NCBI GenBank assembly: GCA_963575745.1
Contig: CAUYUJ010004747.1
Coordinates: 411,510 to 475,509 of the forward strand
DNA from: Prorocentrum cordatum
Taxonomy: Eukaryota > Sar > Dinophyceae > Prorocentrales > Prorocentraceae
DNA length: 64,000 nt
Direction of reading: 5' to 3'
Shown here: positions 52,063 through 62,960 of the stretch, one piece after another
Layout: the number at the start of each line of letters is the position of its first letter
How positions within the stretch are numbered: the first letter of the stretch is position 1
Position numbers and translations under genes: made by a program
The notes under the pieces: model-generated
What the model saw: only the letters and a program-made list of their open reading frames with translations
The model's database searches: none
Told to the model about the DNA's origin: nothing

Positions 52063-52497
52063 CTGTATTGCTTTTTGACAAGGATGGTGGTGGGGGGGGG
52101 CGCATCGGGTTGGCTGCGTATGTTCCGAATTTGGAGGCAGAGTGTGTTTTGTATTGTTTTTTACAAGGGATTGTGGGGGGGGGTCGTCATGGACCTGGGT
52201 TGGCCCCCGGTCGCCTGGGGGAGGGGAGGTCTATTAATAGGGGACAGTGATAAACCCTTCCCCGAGGGGAAGAAGGAGGGGTGAAAGAGGAAACTCCCGA
52301 ACCACTTACGCCCAGAGGGCTGGTGGGAGTCCAGGTCCGTTTTGGCACGCTTCCAGCAAGGGGGATGGAGCCGGCGCAATGGGAAGGGATGGGCGGGAAG
52401 GGCAGGATGTCAGATATGGCGCGAGCGTATTTGTCGCCCGTCCTCCCCCTCTCTGCCCTCCAAGTCCCGGGCAGCGGCGAAGAGGAACTTCCTGCGC
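52063..52497. other. Spacer without recognised gene
   Basis: TTGTATTGTTTTT-like text occurs twice near 52060 and 52150 (CTGTATTGCTTTTTGACAAGG and TTGTATTGTTTTTTACAAGG), indicating a diverged tandem repeat of about 88 bp with GTGGGGGGGG between. No gene. Confidence 0.5.
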
Positions 52498-52770
52498 CGA
52501 CGACGACTCACGACGATGTCTACGGCGACGCACGACGGAGGACAACCACCACCACGACGCACGACGTCCACGACCATGACAGCGACCAACAACCACGTCC
52601 CACGACGACGATGACCGCAACGGAGACCAATCACGACCACGACCGCGACGACCTCGGCGACCATGGCTGCGACCACGACCGCGACGACGACGACGACGAC
52701 GACGCCGACCACGATCACGACCACGACCACGACGACGATGACGATGACGACGACCACGAACACGAGAGGA
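52498..52770 (+). repeat. (GAC)n / (CACGAC)n array
   Basis: Interrupted CACGAC, GACGAC and ACCACGA motifs make up about 270 bp. Frames are Asp/His-rich, and Val-rich on the other strand. Confidence 0.9.
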
Positions 52771-53689
52771 CATACCTGAGCATCCCCGGCGCGGAGCGGC
52801 TGAACCACGTGGAGCAGCGGCTGTTCGAAGCGGGTGCCGCCCCGCCGCTGCCGGCCGGTAGGCCAGCACGTGGGGGGTCGCCCAGAAGGCGTCCAGAAGG
52901 CCACCAGGAGGTTCCAGGATTATCCTGGGTCCAGGAGGAGGGAGGGAGGAAAAGGGAGGTGGAGGAAGCAAACGATGAGGACGGGGGAGGACAGGGATGA
53001 GGAGCAGGAGGAGCAGGAAGAACACGAGGCAGACGGAGGCGGCATGGGAGGAGGACGGGCGCGCAGGGTCTTCCCAGCTGGATGGCCTGGAGCTCGAGGG
53101 CCCGTGTGCAGTTCGTCGTCGGCGGCGGGCTCTCACAGCGGCGCTCGAGGCCGCGGCCGTGGTCGTCGCCCCGACTGCCTGCCATAATGGCAGCCTGCCC
53201 GCACCCGCTGCGGCGGCGTCTGGCCGGCTGGACCCTGCGCTCTCGCGCCTGCTTGCCGCCAGGGCCGCCGGGGCCGCCGCGGGGCCCTGATCCTCACGGT
53301 GCGAGTCGCCGAGTTGGGGCATCCAGGGCCCATTTCGATCCGATCGATTCGGTTCGATGTTCTTGGCACCGCTCGGACGTGTGCACTTTTTTCCTCGGCG
53401 GCGAGGGCCACTGAGGAACCTCGTGGATCATGTCCCCAAAAAATAGAAACACGCGGCAGACGCATGCACGGGCAATGGACGTCCGATCGATGGCAAGTCT
53501 CGATGCGAGGGCGACTGCGATTGTCGTCCGCAGGCCACCTCGGCGCGTGCGGCTCGCCGGGAGCAGGCGCGCTGGCCACCGTCGTGCACTGTCTCGGCGA
53601 TTGCTTTCTGCGCTTTGTCGCGAGACTGCACCCGAGGGTCCGCGTGGCTTTCGGGCGCGGCTCGCACGCACCGCAGACAGACATTCACG
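52771..53689. other. Spacer without recognised gene
   Basis: There is a GGAGGA patch near 52935-53060. Frames of 100-300 codons on both strands show no conserved motif. Confidence 0.5.
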
Positions 53690-54030
53690 TTGGCGCCATT
53701 CGTCGGTTGTTATTCTCACTGGTCCCGCTGTTCCCAGGCCGCCCACGAGGCCCCCGACACGGCCCAAGGAGGTCCCAAGACGGGCCATGGCCCGCGAGGC
53801 TACCTTGACGGGTTCGGCTGTCAAAGTGCCCCCATGGAGTCCCCAAGAGAGTCCCCCCCAGTCCTCCAGAACCTTCCCCATGAGGCCTCGAGCAAGACGC
53901 CGAGAGGCAACCCAACAGATGCCAGCATAATCCCTCCGCCACAACCCCCATGGGACTCCAGAGTTGCCTCCTGCCACCATTGACCCCCCGAGATTTTGCC
54001 TCCTGCCCACATTTGCCCCCATACCCAGAG
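53690..54030 (-). repeat. CTTGGGG-type minisatellite, reverse orientation
   Basis: Read on the minus strand, units such as TCTTGGGACCTCCTTGGGCC, CTCTCTTGGGGACTCC and GGGGCACTTTG recur. This is the only sizeable block of the family in this orientation. Confidence 0.55.
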
Positions 54031-54845
54031 GTCCCCAGGATCTTATTAGAAGATCCATACTGTTACATATGTTCGCTTTAAGATCCCTCCTGTGCGGTTC
54101 TTAGTTATGCTACATGAGATGTGCATCTTTCATCATGTTACATGAAAAACCTAACGTTCGAACTCGTAGCCGAGGCAGCGACCTTGAAAAACGGTAGAGC
54201 CGAATGGGAAGGAGGTTGAACAGTTAGGAACAGGAGGGCCGACGAGCTCTGAGGATTGGCCGATCGGTGCCCTCTAGTGCCCCAAATGGGGTGTTCGAGG
54301 GCCCGAAAAGTACATGTTTCCCCCCCCCCCTCTTTATCGCCCCTCATCAGGCGACGCCCACTTGCTTTCTGCGTCTCATTTCCCCCCTAGGTTCGCCGCC
54401 GATTAACGCGCGCGGTGCTCCAGCACTGCCCCGCTCTTGATACAGCCGCCCAGCTCTCGCGCAAGAGCCTTCCCGTGGTGGACCTCCCGAGGCCGCCGGA
54501 AGACGGCTGGAGGCCAGCGGGCAACAACGAGGGGGGCTGCGATCGGCTGCGCGTCATCGCCGGTCGTTGAAAGTCCTCGGCTTTCCGTGCCACCGTGTTT
54601 GGCGGCCTCGTGGAGCCCCTTTCGCCCTTCTGGGGGCCCTCGCGAGCCCTGAGAAGTCACGCGGGGAAACGAGGGGGAGCCAGAGGGAGCCGCGACAAGC
54701 CCAACGAGATTTCGGAGATTTGAGTCTGGGGTCCAACTGAGGACTGCGGCTCAGGGGATTGGGCTCAGGGGGGCCGTGACCGGCTTCACGTACACGCCCT
54801 TCTTTGAAAGTATATAATGATGGTCAAGGCTTTTAGACTGGTGCC
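54031..54845. other. Spacer without recognised gene
   Basis: ATGCTACATGAGATG and ATGTTACATGAAAAAC near 54110 and 54135 form a short diverged repeat. No gene or RNA motif. Confidence 0.5.
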
Positions 54846-55160
54846 GCCGACCCAGGGCGACGACGACGACGACCACGACCACGACCACGACCACGACGAT
54901 CAACGACAACGACGAGCTGATGACCATGCCACAGGCTCGGGACATGGGGCAGGCGGTGGATGGAGGAGGAGGAGGAGGAGGAGGAGGAGGAGGAGGAGGA
55001 GGAGGAGAAAGAGGTGGAGAAATGGGCGGAGGAGGAGGCGGAGGAGGAGGCAGAGGACGAAAGGGAGGTGGAGGGGGAGGGGACGGGGGAGGAGGAGGAG
55101 GAGGAGGAGAAGGAGGAGGAGGAGGAGCAGGAGGAGGGAGGGGAGGAGGAGGAGGCGGCT
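54846..55160 (+). repeat. (GAC/CACGAC)n then (GGA)n tract
   Basis: A GACGACGACCACGACCACGA region at 54858-54905 is followed by (GGA)n and GGAGGC triplets from 54958 to about 55155. Poly-Glu/Gly/Arg frames are artefacts. Confidence 0.93.
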
Positions 55161-55382
55161 GCACTTACTCGCCGGTCGTTGAAAGCGGGCATTCTTGGAT
55201 ATCTAGATTTGAATGTAGCTGAATTGTCATAAGAACCGATATGAGTTTGCTGTGCTTTGTTGTCATGTGGGCGGGCTCGAGCCCAATCTGCTTTATTCGC
55301 ATTCCTAATTTATGTGTCCACCTACTTTTTCCGACTGGCGGGTATCCAGGCCTCCCAGATAGGGTCGGAGTAACAATGGGGT

Positions 55383-55515
55383 TGGAGGATCGCGCCGCAT
55401 CGCCGAGGCATCGGCGCTGCGGCTCGATGTGGAACCCGATTTTCTCAACGCTGGCGTCGCCGATGCACCCCGGACGTCGCCGATGCATCGCCGATGCATT
55501 GGCGATGCGACGCGA
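55383..55515. repeat. Degenerate repeat of CGCCGATGCATC
   Basis: CGCCGATGCATC and variants (CGCCGAGGCATCGG, CGCCGATGCACC, TTGGCGATGCGACG) occur six to seven times. GATGCATC is itself palindromic, so neighbouring units can pair. Confidence 0.7.
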
Positions 55516-56028
55516 TCCTTCGGCCCCATCTGGGAGGCCTCTACGTAGAGGTGGCCCCTCGCTGGGGTGGCCTCTGGTGCGCGGCTTCTGCGGGGGGCAA
55601 GACACTGGCGCGTAGGCCGCCGTCGATAGGCCTCGAGCGCGCAGCCGACATGATCGACATGACCGAGCACGCAGCTGACCGCATGACTGACACGGGGGGG
55701 ACAACAAAGGTACGTTGCACCCCGAAATTGCGGGTGAGAGTGAGGGGTCGGCAGTGTCGGTGGCAGTCTGCGAGGCTCTGAAGAAGCTCGCCGAAGCGCC
55801 ATTATGTAAACATTGCAAAACGGACCCGCCGCAGACGCCGGTGCTTGTTCGCAACGTGGGTGGGTCGTTGGATGGGCCAGGGGACAGAAAACATACCGAT
55901 ACCAGCGCATTCTGACCAAGATCTCGACGCGAGGATTCTGGTCAGAACGCAGCATCCTCGCGATCTTGGTCTGGATAGCAGCATTGGTACGGGTATCTTT
56001 TTCTTCTCTGAGACTCAGCCACGCGCAG
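55516..56028. other. Spacer without recognised gene
   Basis: GACCAAGATC/GATCTTGGTC inverted copies lie at about 55915-55924 and 55961-55970, around the internal motif GATTCTGGTCAGAA. No gene. Confidence 0.5.
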
Positions 56029-56101
56029 AGGCGGGTCGGGGGAGGGGGAAGGGCTTTTTACAAGCACCCCTGCTTCTTAGAAGGCGCGGGCCTTGTCTTA
56101 G
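56029..56101. mobile_element. Hairpin element, truncated family copy D
   Basis: It has GGGGGAGGGGGAAGG, then AAGCACCCC, then GCTTCTTAGAAGGCGCGGGC and CTT, the left arm shared with copies A to C. The AGCACCCC insert resembles the one in copy A. The right arm is missing except for a short GTCTTAGAAGAC palindrome. Confidence 0.65.
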
Positions 56102-56428
56102 AAGACGTGGTCGGGTGAGATCCCTGAGAAGAGAAAGGCGTCCTGAGCGCTATCTCCGTCGCTGCGACTCAGGAGGACAAGCCAATCTCGAGGGAATGTT
56201 TGGGGTCCAGGACCCGTTTCCCTCAGTACCCGTTGCATTCATGGTTGTCATCCGATCGTTTGCCCGCTCATTGGGTCGCTCGCCGCCCGCGCCGCAGGTT
56301 TCGACGTGCGTGGCGACTTCTTCAAAGTGTCCGAGCAGCCAGAGGCCCGGCGTGTATTGCTCGCAGCGCTTTCGTTTCTGTTGCCTTTTTTCCTTCTTGT
56401 GCCTCTCACAGGGAGAGCGGGAGGAGGC

Positions 56429-56570
56429 GGAGAACGGAGGCGGAGCAGGAGGTGCAGGAGGAGGCGGACAAGCATTGCAGGAGGAGTGGGACGCGCAGGG
56501 GGAGGAGCGGCCTTCCCGCGCAAGCGTCCGGAGAGTCGGAGGACGATGAGGAATGGGCGGAGGAGAAGGA
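56429..56570 (+). repeat. GGAGGC/GGA purine-rich tract
   Basis: Irregular GGAGGCGGAGCAGGAGG units. No conserved coding motif. Confidence 0.7.
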
Positions 56571-57249
56571 GGTCGTAGACGTTACACGCCGGTCGTTGAA
56601 AGTAGGTGTTGTCGGATGCCTTAGTCCTAATCTTCTTTAGGCGCCTCCCCACTTCAAACTCCGAGTGATTTCCCTTCTTGTTTATCTGAAGGTGGCGGGC
56701 GGAAGCTCTATCTATTTCGAACGCCTTTCTATTTCATGGTTCGACCTTTCTTCCGACCGACGAGTAAACCGACGGATAAAAATGGAGGGGGGAGGAGGAG
56801 GAGGAGGAGAAGTAGAAGGAAGTGATGGCTTGGACGGGGAGAAGGAGGAGGAGGAGGAGGAGGATTTTAATATTCGCTCGCGGGCCGTTGCAGTTGCAGG
56901 AGGAGGAGGACGACGAGGAGGGAAGAGGGCGTCCTGCTCGTCGTCCTCCTGGTCGTCGGCGTCTGTGTTAGCGTCGTGGTTTTCGTCGTCGTCGTCGTCG
57001 CGGTTGCCCTCCTGCTTCTCTTGAGCCGCGGTGAATTTTGTTTGATCTTGGATTCATTAACCCGGCTCTTGTACCTCGCAGTAGTCCCTGCTCTGTTTCT
57101 GTTGTTGCCGCTCCGACGCCTGAGTACGCAGGCGAGTCGTTGCCTGTTTCACAAGTCCGTCGTCCTGTCCTCGTCTCGTCGTCGTCGTCTCTTATTTGGG
57201 ACCTGTCCTCCACGTGCGGGGCTCGTCACATGCTGGATGCTGAGTGCTG
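56571..57249. other. Spacer with GGA and GTC patches
   Basis: GGAGGAGGA lies at 56790-56815 and 56840-56862, with a GTCGTCGTC patch at 56945-57003. GCTGGATGCTGAGTGCTGAATG (57230-57252) is a short tandem repeat. No gene. Confidence 0.5.
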
Positions 57250-57537
57250 AATGCTGAATCCTCATCCTGCTTCCTTTCCCCCACCACTCCTCCTCACCCC
57301 CTCACTCCACCTCCTCCCCTCGCCTTCTCCCTCCCCCGTTCTCCCACTCTCCCTCCGCTTTCTCCCCTCCCCTTCCCCCGTCCCTCTCCTGCCCCACTTC
57401 CTCCTCTTCCTCCTCCTGCTCCTCCTCCACCTCCTCGTCCTTCTCCTCCTCCTCCTCCTCCTCCTCCTTTTCCTCTTCGTTCTCCCTCCCCCTCCTCCCC
57501 CCTCTCCCCATCCCTCCTCATCCCTCTTCCGTCTCCC
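57250..57537 (+). repeat. Pyrimidine-rich CTC tract
   Basis: Almost only C and T on the plus strand, with a CTCCTCCTC core at about 57440-57465. Confidence 0.9.
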
Positions 57538-57884
57538 TCGTGATCGTCGTCGCCGCCAGCCGTTGCCGTCGCTGCCGCCGCCGTCGCAGTTGCTGCCTGC
57601 GCTGTCACGTCGCAGCCGCCGCTGCAGCCGCCGCCGCTCCCCCCCTCCCAGAGGGCGCATCCCTCTCGCGCACCGGCCTGCTCCGCAGCACATCGGGCTC
57701 CGCGTTCCCGGGCGCGCCGCCGGCCGCACAGCCGCCACGGTCGTCGCCGCGGCCGCAGCGGCCGCCGCCGCCGCCGTCGCCGCCGCCGCCGCTGCCGCCG
57801 CCGCCGTTGCCGTCGTCGTCGTCGTCGTCGTCTTCGTCGTTGTCGTCGTCCTCGTCGTCGTCGTCGTCGTCCTCGTCGTCGTCC

Positions 57885-57921
<37 letters not shown>

Positions 57922-57965
57922 CGCCGTCCTCGTCGCCGCCGTCGTCGTCGCCATTAGCGTCGTTT
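57538..57965 (+). repeat. (GTC)n / (GCC)n triplet array
   Basis: GTCGTC and GCCGCC blocks alternate, with the cleanest GTC run at about 57795-57895. Frames are poly-Ser, poly-Val/Ala or poly-Arg/Pro, and Thr/Ala-rich on the other strand. Confidence 0.92.
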
Positions 57966-58110
57966 CCCTCGTCGTTGCCACCGATGTCGTCCTCGCCGCC
58001 GCCATGGTCGTCGCCGCCGTCGGAGCGCTGGCGGCGCACGCAGTGTGGGGAGCAGCAGATGGGGGGGTTCGAGGCAGAGAATGGGAGGAGCCTGGGATCG
58101 GCGGCGAGCG

Positions 58111-58260
58111 AGGGGGGAAGTGAGAAGGAGGAAGCCTTTTGTGAAGGCGGCGGGGCTTCTCAGAAGCCCTCGCGCCTTCTGATAAGTGTTCTACAACTCC
58201 TCAGAAGGCCGGGGGACCCCCGAGCCTTCTGAGAAGGCCCGCCCCCTCTCACTCCCCCCC
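58111..58260. mobile_element. Hairpin element, diverged family copy E
   Basis: TCAGAAGGCC-GGGG faces CCCC-GAGCCTTCTGA at about 58199-58231, and GGGCTTCTCAGAAGCCC is a second palindrome at about 58153-58169. The outer GGGGGGAAGTGAGA faces TCTCACTCCCCCC. The CTTCTNAGAAGGC core relates it to copies A to D. Confidence 0.6.
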
Positions 58261-58435
58261 CGGGCTGGCCGCCGATGGGAGGAGAGGGCGGGAGAGGGTA
58301 GAGGCAGAGGAGCGGGTGGTCAGGGTGGGAGGGGGGGAGAGGCAGAGGAGGACGAAGGAGGGGTGGAAAGGAGGGGGGGAGGGGGAAGAGGGAAGAGGAG
58401 GACGGAGGGGGAGGAGGGGGAAGGAGCAGAGGGGT
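58261..58435 (+). repeat. Purine tract GGGAGGGGGAGAGG
   Basis: Irregular G-rich purine sequence. The minus-strand Pro/Ser/Leu frames are artefacts. Confidence 0.85.
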
Positions 58436-59044
58436 GGGATACTGGACTATGCCAAGAGAAGCGCGCACCACAGCGCTATGAACATGGCGGGAACCCACTA
58501 ACCCACTCACGCAGTGGCGGTCGGCAGCGTGAGCCAAGGCCCACCCTCTCCCTGCAGAGACAGAGCCGCCAGCAGGAAAGCTCAGTCCACAGAGGCAGGC
58601 TCCCTCCTACAGAGACTGGCGCCCTCTTACTGGGGCACACTTCAGGAGGGAGCAAACAAAACAGACACAAATGATAGTCGAATACAATGAATTCACATCT
58701 GGACAGTGGAGGGGGCGACGAAGCTCCTGGAAGTAGGGGACAGACGGGGAATCCTGGGATTCGTGCCTGTTCGTTTGTGTGAGCGTGGGCCCCGTCAAAG
58801 CTCCTCCGGCCAAGCCCCCTCCCCTCCTGCACGACGGGCTCCCTCCTGCAGGGACACCGACCTCCGCGCGCCCACGGCAGGCCCATTAGTGGCCCCCCCC
58901 ACGGGCCTCGACGCCCGGGACCCTCCCACCACCCTTGGGTTCCCTCTGTTGGGTTGGATTGCCTTGGGGCCCCTCCTAAGCGGCACTGCGCTGCATTGCT
59001 TTGTCTTCTTCGGCAGAGCACCGGTGTGCATTGGTCTGCATTTG
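58436..59044. other. Spacer without recognised gene
   Basis: CTCCTGCA/CTCCTACAG motifs recur near 58555-58620 and 58815-58860. No coding domain or RNA gene. Confidence 0.5.
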
Positions 59045-59470
59045 TTGTTGTTGATTGGTATTGCTTGGTATAGTTCGTAGCTTGGCATTGCTTTACATTG
59101 CTGGGCATTGTTTGGTGTTGCTTGGTGTTGCTTGGCATTGCGTTGCACTGCTTGGCGTGCCTTGGTATTGCTTGGCATTACTTGGCATTGCTTGGAATTG
59201 CTTGGCACTGCTTGGCATTGCTTGGAATTGCTTGGCGTTGCTTGCAGTTGCTTGGCGTTGCTTGGAGTGCTTGGCGTTGCTTGACCTCGCTTGGCATTGC
59301 TTGGTGTTGCGAGGTATTGCGTGGCATTGCTGGGCATTACTTGAAATTGCTTAGCATTGCTTGACGTAGCTTGGCGTTGCTGGAATTGTTTGGCGTTGCT
59401 CGGCATCGCTTGGCAGAGCTTGACACTCCTTTCCGTTAATTTGCGTCACTTGGCATTGTTTGGCAACCCG
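59045..59470 (+). repeat. 10-bp minisatellite TTGGCATTGC
   Basis: About 40 degenerate copies of TTGGCATTGC (variants TTGGTGTTGC, TTGGAATTGC, TTGGCGTTGC) make up 425 bp. The frames read LLGIAWHC on plus and AMPSNAKQ on minus and are compositional. Confidence 0.93.
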
Positions 59471-60214
59471 GGGAATGCCTTTTCAAAAACAGAAAGGAAA
59501 TAAGACCAAGGAAGACAGAGATTTTGAGGAAGTCGGGCTTTTCAAAAACAGTGAGGAAGCAAGACCATATGAACCGGGGGAACCCGACGAATGTGCGCCT
59601 TTGCAGGTTTGAAGCCCTCGCATTGGTCAAACACAAGTAAGAACTTCAGGTATGCTTGATTCGGGAACACACACGTGGATATTCTTATTGTTTCTCATTG
59701 GTCGGTTGGTGATCTCAGACTCGTGTCTATCGGCTGGCTAGGTGGCAGACGCCGAAGTAGTGCGAAGAAGGACTCATGATGAAGGTGATGAGCATGTTGA
59801 CCATTGCCTTCGTAGGAAGCATAAGGACGAGGATGGCATGGGCGTTGCGCAAGATGATGCCTCCACGGCCAAACAATATTGGTACTGGCATGGGCGAGGA
59901 GCAGGGACGAGGACAATGATGAGGAGAAGGTGGATGAAGAGGAACACATCGTGCACCAACGATGCTGAAATACGCCCGCCCGTTCCAAATCCCCTCCACA
60001 TAAACCCTTACAGCATGGTGGTGTTCGCTGCGGAACATGCCCCGCGTGAAAGACGAGCGCTCTATGTTCCTGCAGTTTCAGCGCAGGCTCCGTCTTGAAA
60101 CGGAGGTACCATCCACGTTTCTATGTATCAGGACGGCGGGGCAGGTCCAGAGCCCCGCTTCGGCAAAGAGAGAACACGATCCGTGCAGAATTTCTCCAGT
60201 TTTGACGCGTTGAC
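59471..60214. other. Spacer, AT-richer, no recognised gene
   Basis: TTTTCAAAAACAG occurs twice (about 59480 and 59538) with AAGACCA downstream of each copy, forming a diverged repeat of about 58 bp. No gene. Confidence 0.5.
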
Positions 60215-60256
60215 ACACATATATATATATATACATATATATATATATGTATATCA
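60215..60256 (+). repeat. (TA)n microsatellite
   Basis: ACACATATATATATATATAC and ATATATATATATGTATAT sequence. Confidence 0.95.
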
Positions 60257-60559
60257 TTCAAGGACGACGCAAACAAGAGCCACAATTTGAAACGGAGTGC
60301 CCTCTGTCCGCGTAGTGTTCGGACAGCTTTAGTGCCCAGAACATACGAATTACGGAAACATCAAGCGAACGTGGTTCCCAACGTTGTGTTTGTATTTAGG
60401 GGTTCTGACGTTTGTTCGAGGATCTTTGGCCGTGTCTTCGGTCTGGCGGCTATGTGGCCGCCGTCGTGCCCCCGCCGCCGCCTCGCCGCCACCCGTCGTT
60501 TGGGCCGTGTCTTCGGCCTGGCGGCTATGTGGCCGTCGTCGCCGCCTCGTCGCCGCATG
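60257..60559. other. Spacer with internal duplication
   Basis: GGCCGTGTCTTCGG followed by CTGGCGGCTATGTGGCCG occurs at about 60428-60462 and again at about 60502-60536, a tandem duplication with a spacing of about 74 bp. No gene. Confidence 0.6.
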
Positions 60560-61060
60560 CCGCTGCCTCGCATAGGTTGCACCGCGTAGATTCTGATTGT
60601 TTAGTAAAAACAGAATAAACCCAGCCCTCAACCGGGATTATCGGCACCCTTTCTCGTACTGCAGTTCGCACATGATTCTGCGCCATTGCCCATCCTAAAT
60701 ATGAGTTCGTACCATCCCAGCCCAAACGGTATCGCGCTCCCCCCGCCATCCTCTGCAAAACATACTGTGCGCGCGCAACGTTTATCAAACACCATAAGTT
60801 GTCAAGAACCCCTTGCTAAACAAGGAGCTTAATTTTACACGCGCGCGTCGTCTCTCGCGCATGCCGCAGCCGCAATCCTTCAACAACCTTCGGTTGCGTA
60901 AAGATTTCAAAATCGAATGCCCCAAAATATTTGAAGCCATGGGCCATACGCTTTCGCAGCGCGGATTTCTTAGATACATCAGTTTTCAAAGAAGCGTGCG
61001 CTCGCGCTCTTGCGGATTCCACAGGAAGCCATCGGTTCGTAAACATTGTCATGGGATTCT
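60560..61060 (+). repeat. Terminal dispersed repeat, copy A
   Basis: It shares ordered blocks with copies B and C: GTTGCACCGCGTAGATT, TGATTCTGCGCCATTGCCCA, CACGCGCGCGTCGTC with CGCGCATGCCG, and AAAATCGAATGCCCCAAA. It is strongly diverged. CGCGCGTCGTCTCTCGCGC is the most constant part. Confidence 0.6.
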
Positions 61061-61104
61061 GCGAAAGAGCGTGTTCTACCGCTGCTGGCGGAAAACCGAG
61101 GGGG

Positions 61105-61250
61105 GCACTAGGTTCGAACCCCCCTCCCAGTCCATCATGAAAAGGGGGGGGGTCACAACCGGTCGAACCCCCCCCACCCCTCCCCCCTCGAAATCCGGAG
61201 GAGGTCATTACCGGTTCGAGCAGCCCCCCCCCCCCTCGAAAACCAGGGGG
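61105..61250 (-). repeat. Short array of TCGAACCGG/CCGGTTTTCGAGG units, minus orientation
   Basis: Units read on the minus strand carry CTCGAACCGGTAATGACC and CCGGATTTCGAGG. At least two complete units are visible, separated by C runs of 10 or more. They are the reverse of the units at 62.1 kb. Confidence 0.75.
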
Positions 61251-61254
61251 GTGT

Positions 61255-62070
61255 GCGGACAGTGGTGGGGACGGTGGTGGTGAGGACAATGGTGAGGAGA
61301 CAGCGGGACAGTGGTGGGGACATTGGGACAGTGGTGGGGACGGTAGTGGTGGGGGCAGTGGTTAAGGCGGTGGTGAGGACATTGGTGGGACAGTAGCACG
61401 GTGGGGAAAGTGGTGGGGACAGTGGGACAGTGGTGGGGACAGTGGGGACGTTGAGACAGCACACTGGGACAGCGGCGGGGACAGTGGGACATTAGTGGGT
61501 ACAGCGGGGACAGTGGGACAGTGGTGGGGGCCGTGGGGGAAGTGGGGGGAGTGGGACCGTGGTGGGAATGTTCGGGACAGCGGGGACATTGACACACTGG
61601 TGGGGACACTGGTGGGGACAGCGGTGACAATGGTGGGAACAGTGGGGACAGTGAGACAGTGGTGGGGACGGTGGTGGTGGGGACAGTGGTGTGGGGACAG
61701 TGGGAATGTGGTACGCTGGGACAGTGGAGGGTGCAGTGGTGGTGGGGACAGTGGTGAGGGCGGTGGCCAGGACGGCGGTGGGACAATGGGACAGAGGTAC
61801 AGTGGGGACAGTGGTGGGAACAGTGGGACAGCTCAGTGTGACAGCGGAGGAGACAGTGGGACAGTGGGGACAGTGGGGATGGTCAGGCAGTGGTTGGGGC
61901 CGTGGCGAAAGGTGGGAGAGTGGAACCGCGGTGGGAACAGTGGCGGGGACGGTGGGAACAATGCGACAGTGGTCGGGGCATTGGTGGGGACAGTAGGGAC
62001 GGTGGTGGAACCAGTGGGGACTGGTGGTGAGGACAGCGGCGCTGGGAACAGCAGTGGTGGATGTGGTGCG
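61255..62070 (+). repeat. G-rich minisatellite, about 12-bp unit GGGACAGTGGTG
   Basis: Degenerate units of GGGACAGTGGTG and GGGACAGTGGGACAGTG fill about 815 bp. Frames are Gly/Thr/Val-rich on plus and Pro/His/Ser/Thr-rich on minus; none is a gene. Confidence 0.93.
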
Positions 62071-62104
62071 GACGGCTGTAGGGACCGGGAGTCGTTTGCT
62101 GGCG

Positions 62105-62310
62105 GTGAGGGGGGGGGGGGAGGGTTTCGAACCGGCAGTACCCCCCCCCCGGCTTTCGAGGAGGAGGGGGGGGGGTCGAACCGGTAGTGACACCCCCCGG
62201 TTTTCGAGAAGGGGGTGTGTTCGAACCGGCAGTGACCCCCCCCGGTTTTCTGGAGGGGGGTGGGGGGGGCTTCGAACCGGCAGTGACCTTCCTCTGGTTC
62301 TCTGAAGGCA
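62105..62310 (+). repeat. Short array of TCGAACCGG/CCGGTTTTCGAGG units, plus orientation
   Basis: Four units carry TTCGAACCGGCAGTGACC, a C run, CCGGTTTTCGAG and a G run. Together with 61105-61250 they bracket the central minisatellite in inverted orientation. Confidence 0.8.
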
Positions 62311-62394
62311 GGCGGTGGCGGGGACAATGGGGACAGTGGGACAGCGCCGCAGAGATGCACCAGCCAACGCCGAGCACTCATCGCAATCGCCGCC

Positions 62395-62960
62395 GCATGG
62401 GGTCTGCAAACCCAGTTGCGGGCGGGCGGGTGGGATGTTTGCGCGAGCAGCGGAGTGGACAATTTGAATTTGAGCACTGGTTAGTTGCACCGCATAGATT
62501 GCGCCTAATGAAATTGCATTGCACCACTTGCACCACATGGGTCGCACAACATGTAATGCTCCGCGTACATTGCACATCATTGATTGCACTGCGTAGGCTT
62601 TCGTTTTCTAAAAAGGAGAGGTTCTACCACCCCCCCCCCCCCAGACTCAACGACCCCATTTTTTCCGCGCGTATGATTCTGCCCCATCGTCCATCTTAGT
62701 TGTGAATGCATATTGCCCCAGCGAAGCCGGCATCGCCCCCCCCCCCCCTCTCGGTTCACTTGCAAAAAATCCCATGCGCGCGCACGTTTACGACGCATCA
62801 AGAGTTCACAAGAACCCCTGGCAACAAAAACGGACAAAGTGCACGCGCGCGTCGTCGCGCGCGCATGCCGAAATCCCTTGGATCCGGAAGGCGTTCAAAA
62901 ACGAGTGCTCCAACAACATGCAAAAACACACAGGGTTCCGCAACGCGGATGTTCAGAAAA
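62395..62960 (+). repeat. Terminal dispersed repeat, copy B
   Basis: Ordered blocks: GTTGCGGGCGGGCGGGTGGG with ATGTTTGCGCGAGCAG, TTGCACCGCATAGATTGCGCC, ATGATTCTGCCCCATCGTCC, GTGCACGCGCGCGTCGTCGC with GCGCATGCC, and AACGAGTGCTCCAACAACAT. It is closest to copy C at its left end. Confidence 0.75.
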
